Source of the DNA: an uncultured Oscillospiraceae bacterium
Lineage (GTDB): Bacteria; Bacillota; Clostridia; Oscillospirales; Oscillospiraceae
Length of the DNA stretch: 5,484 nt
NCBI GenBank assembly: GCA_910579595.1
Contig: CAJTVM010000122.1
Location: 1,315 to 6,798, forward strand
Direction: 5' to 3'
Below, one piece after another: positions 5,432 through 5,484 of this stretch. Under the pieces are notes generated by a model, which made no database searches, was not told the DNA's origin, and saw only the letters and a list, made by a program, of their open reading frames with translations. The position numbers and the translations under genes are program-made. The stretch's first letter is position 1; each line of letters starts with the position of its first letter.

Positions 5432-5484
5432 GGTGGAGATAAGCGGGATCGAACCGCTGACCTCTTGAATGCCATTCAAGCGCT
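5431..5484 (-). tRNA. tRNA-Ala (anticodon GGC), 3' part; 5' end beyond window
   Basis: The visible 54 nt fold as the 3' two-thirds of a tRNA. The anticodon stem is CTTGA/TCAAG with the 7-nt loop ATGGCAT, giving anticodon GGC (plus-strand positions 5471-5473) after the conserved T33. A 5-nt variable loop (AGGTC), a T-stem AGCGG/CCGCT with loop TTCGATC, the acceptor strand TATCTCC, discriminator A and an encoded CCA (5431-5433) follow. The acceptor 5' strand and most of the D-arm lie outside. GGC decodes GCC/GCU, hence alanine; the acceptor sequence fits tRNA-Ala genes of Firmicutes. No integrase or att repeat is seen beside it. Confidence 0.95.

Noticed and set aside
5200..5475. Minus-strand frame of 91 codons beginning inside the tRNA
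   Set aside because: Its first residues (MAFKRSAVRSRLSPP) are the translated tRNA-Ala 3' half, a well-known false gene type, and it then reads through the terminator hairpins.
5431..5484. tRNA 3' end as an integration site of a mobile element
   Set aside because: No integrase gene and no repeat of the tRNA 3' end occur elsewhere in the window.

Overview
The window is a chromosomal segment that looks like a moderately GC-rich member of the Clostridia, most likely Oscillospiraceae-type gut Firmicutes. This rests on strong Shine-Dalgarno sequences before nearly every gene, the presence of DUF6429, a compact Mn-catalase and a Clostridia-type HAD-like fragment, and intrinsic terminators. The assignment is inferred from gene content; no marker gene is present.

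Left part (1-1091, minus strand). A small probable operon reads leftward from a recognisable sigma-A-type promoter (1063-1091). It contains a DUF6429 protein, a 47-codon remnant of a HAD-like hydrolase, and an HSL-type alpha/beta-hydrolase (esterase/lipase) that runs off the left edge. The HAD remnant ends in a TGA that overlaps the ATG of the esterase, so a truncated gene now acts as a short upstream ORF for the esterase.

Centre-left (1092-1401, plus strand). A 57-codon ORF with a good ribosome binding site encodes a small acidic protein. It is followed by a perfect 18-bp inverted repeat that should terminate transcription from both sides.

Centre (1420-4388, minus strand). Two intact genes lie 80 bp apart: a YdaD/YhxC-type short-chain dehydrogenase/reductase, then a full-length YyaL/SPATA20-type protein (DUF255 thioredoxin-like domain plus six-hairpin-glycosidase-like domain). 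No convincing terminator separates them, so they may be co-transcribed.

Right (4389-5484). A di-manganese catalase of the compact CotJC-like class is transcribed divergently from the dehydrogenase. It is followed by a 14-bp-stem terminator facing a convergent tRNA-Ala(GGC). That tRNA gene is cut by the window edge and its CCA end runs directly into a 38-nt perfect palindrome.

The central and right genes suggest a peroxide/general-stress or sporulation-associated locus (catalase, YdaD-like SDR, thioredoxin-like protein). The 11-mer GCATACTTTCC occurs about 50 nt upstream of both plus-strand genes, the small ORF and the catalase, hinting at shared control. I see no mobile element, CRISPR array, defence system or clearly novel multi-gene system. 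The most unusual items are the truncated-HAD/esterase coupling, the shared promoter-region 11-mer, the small orphan protein and the palindrome at the tRNA end.
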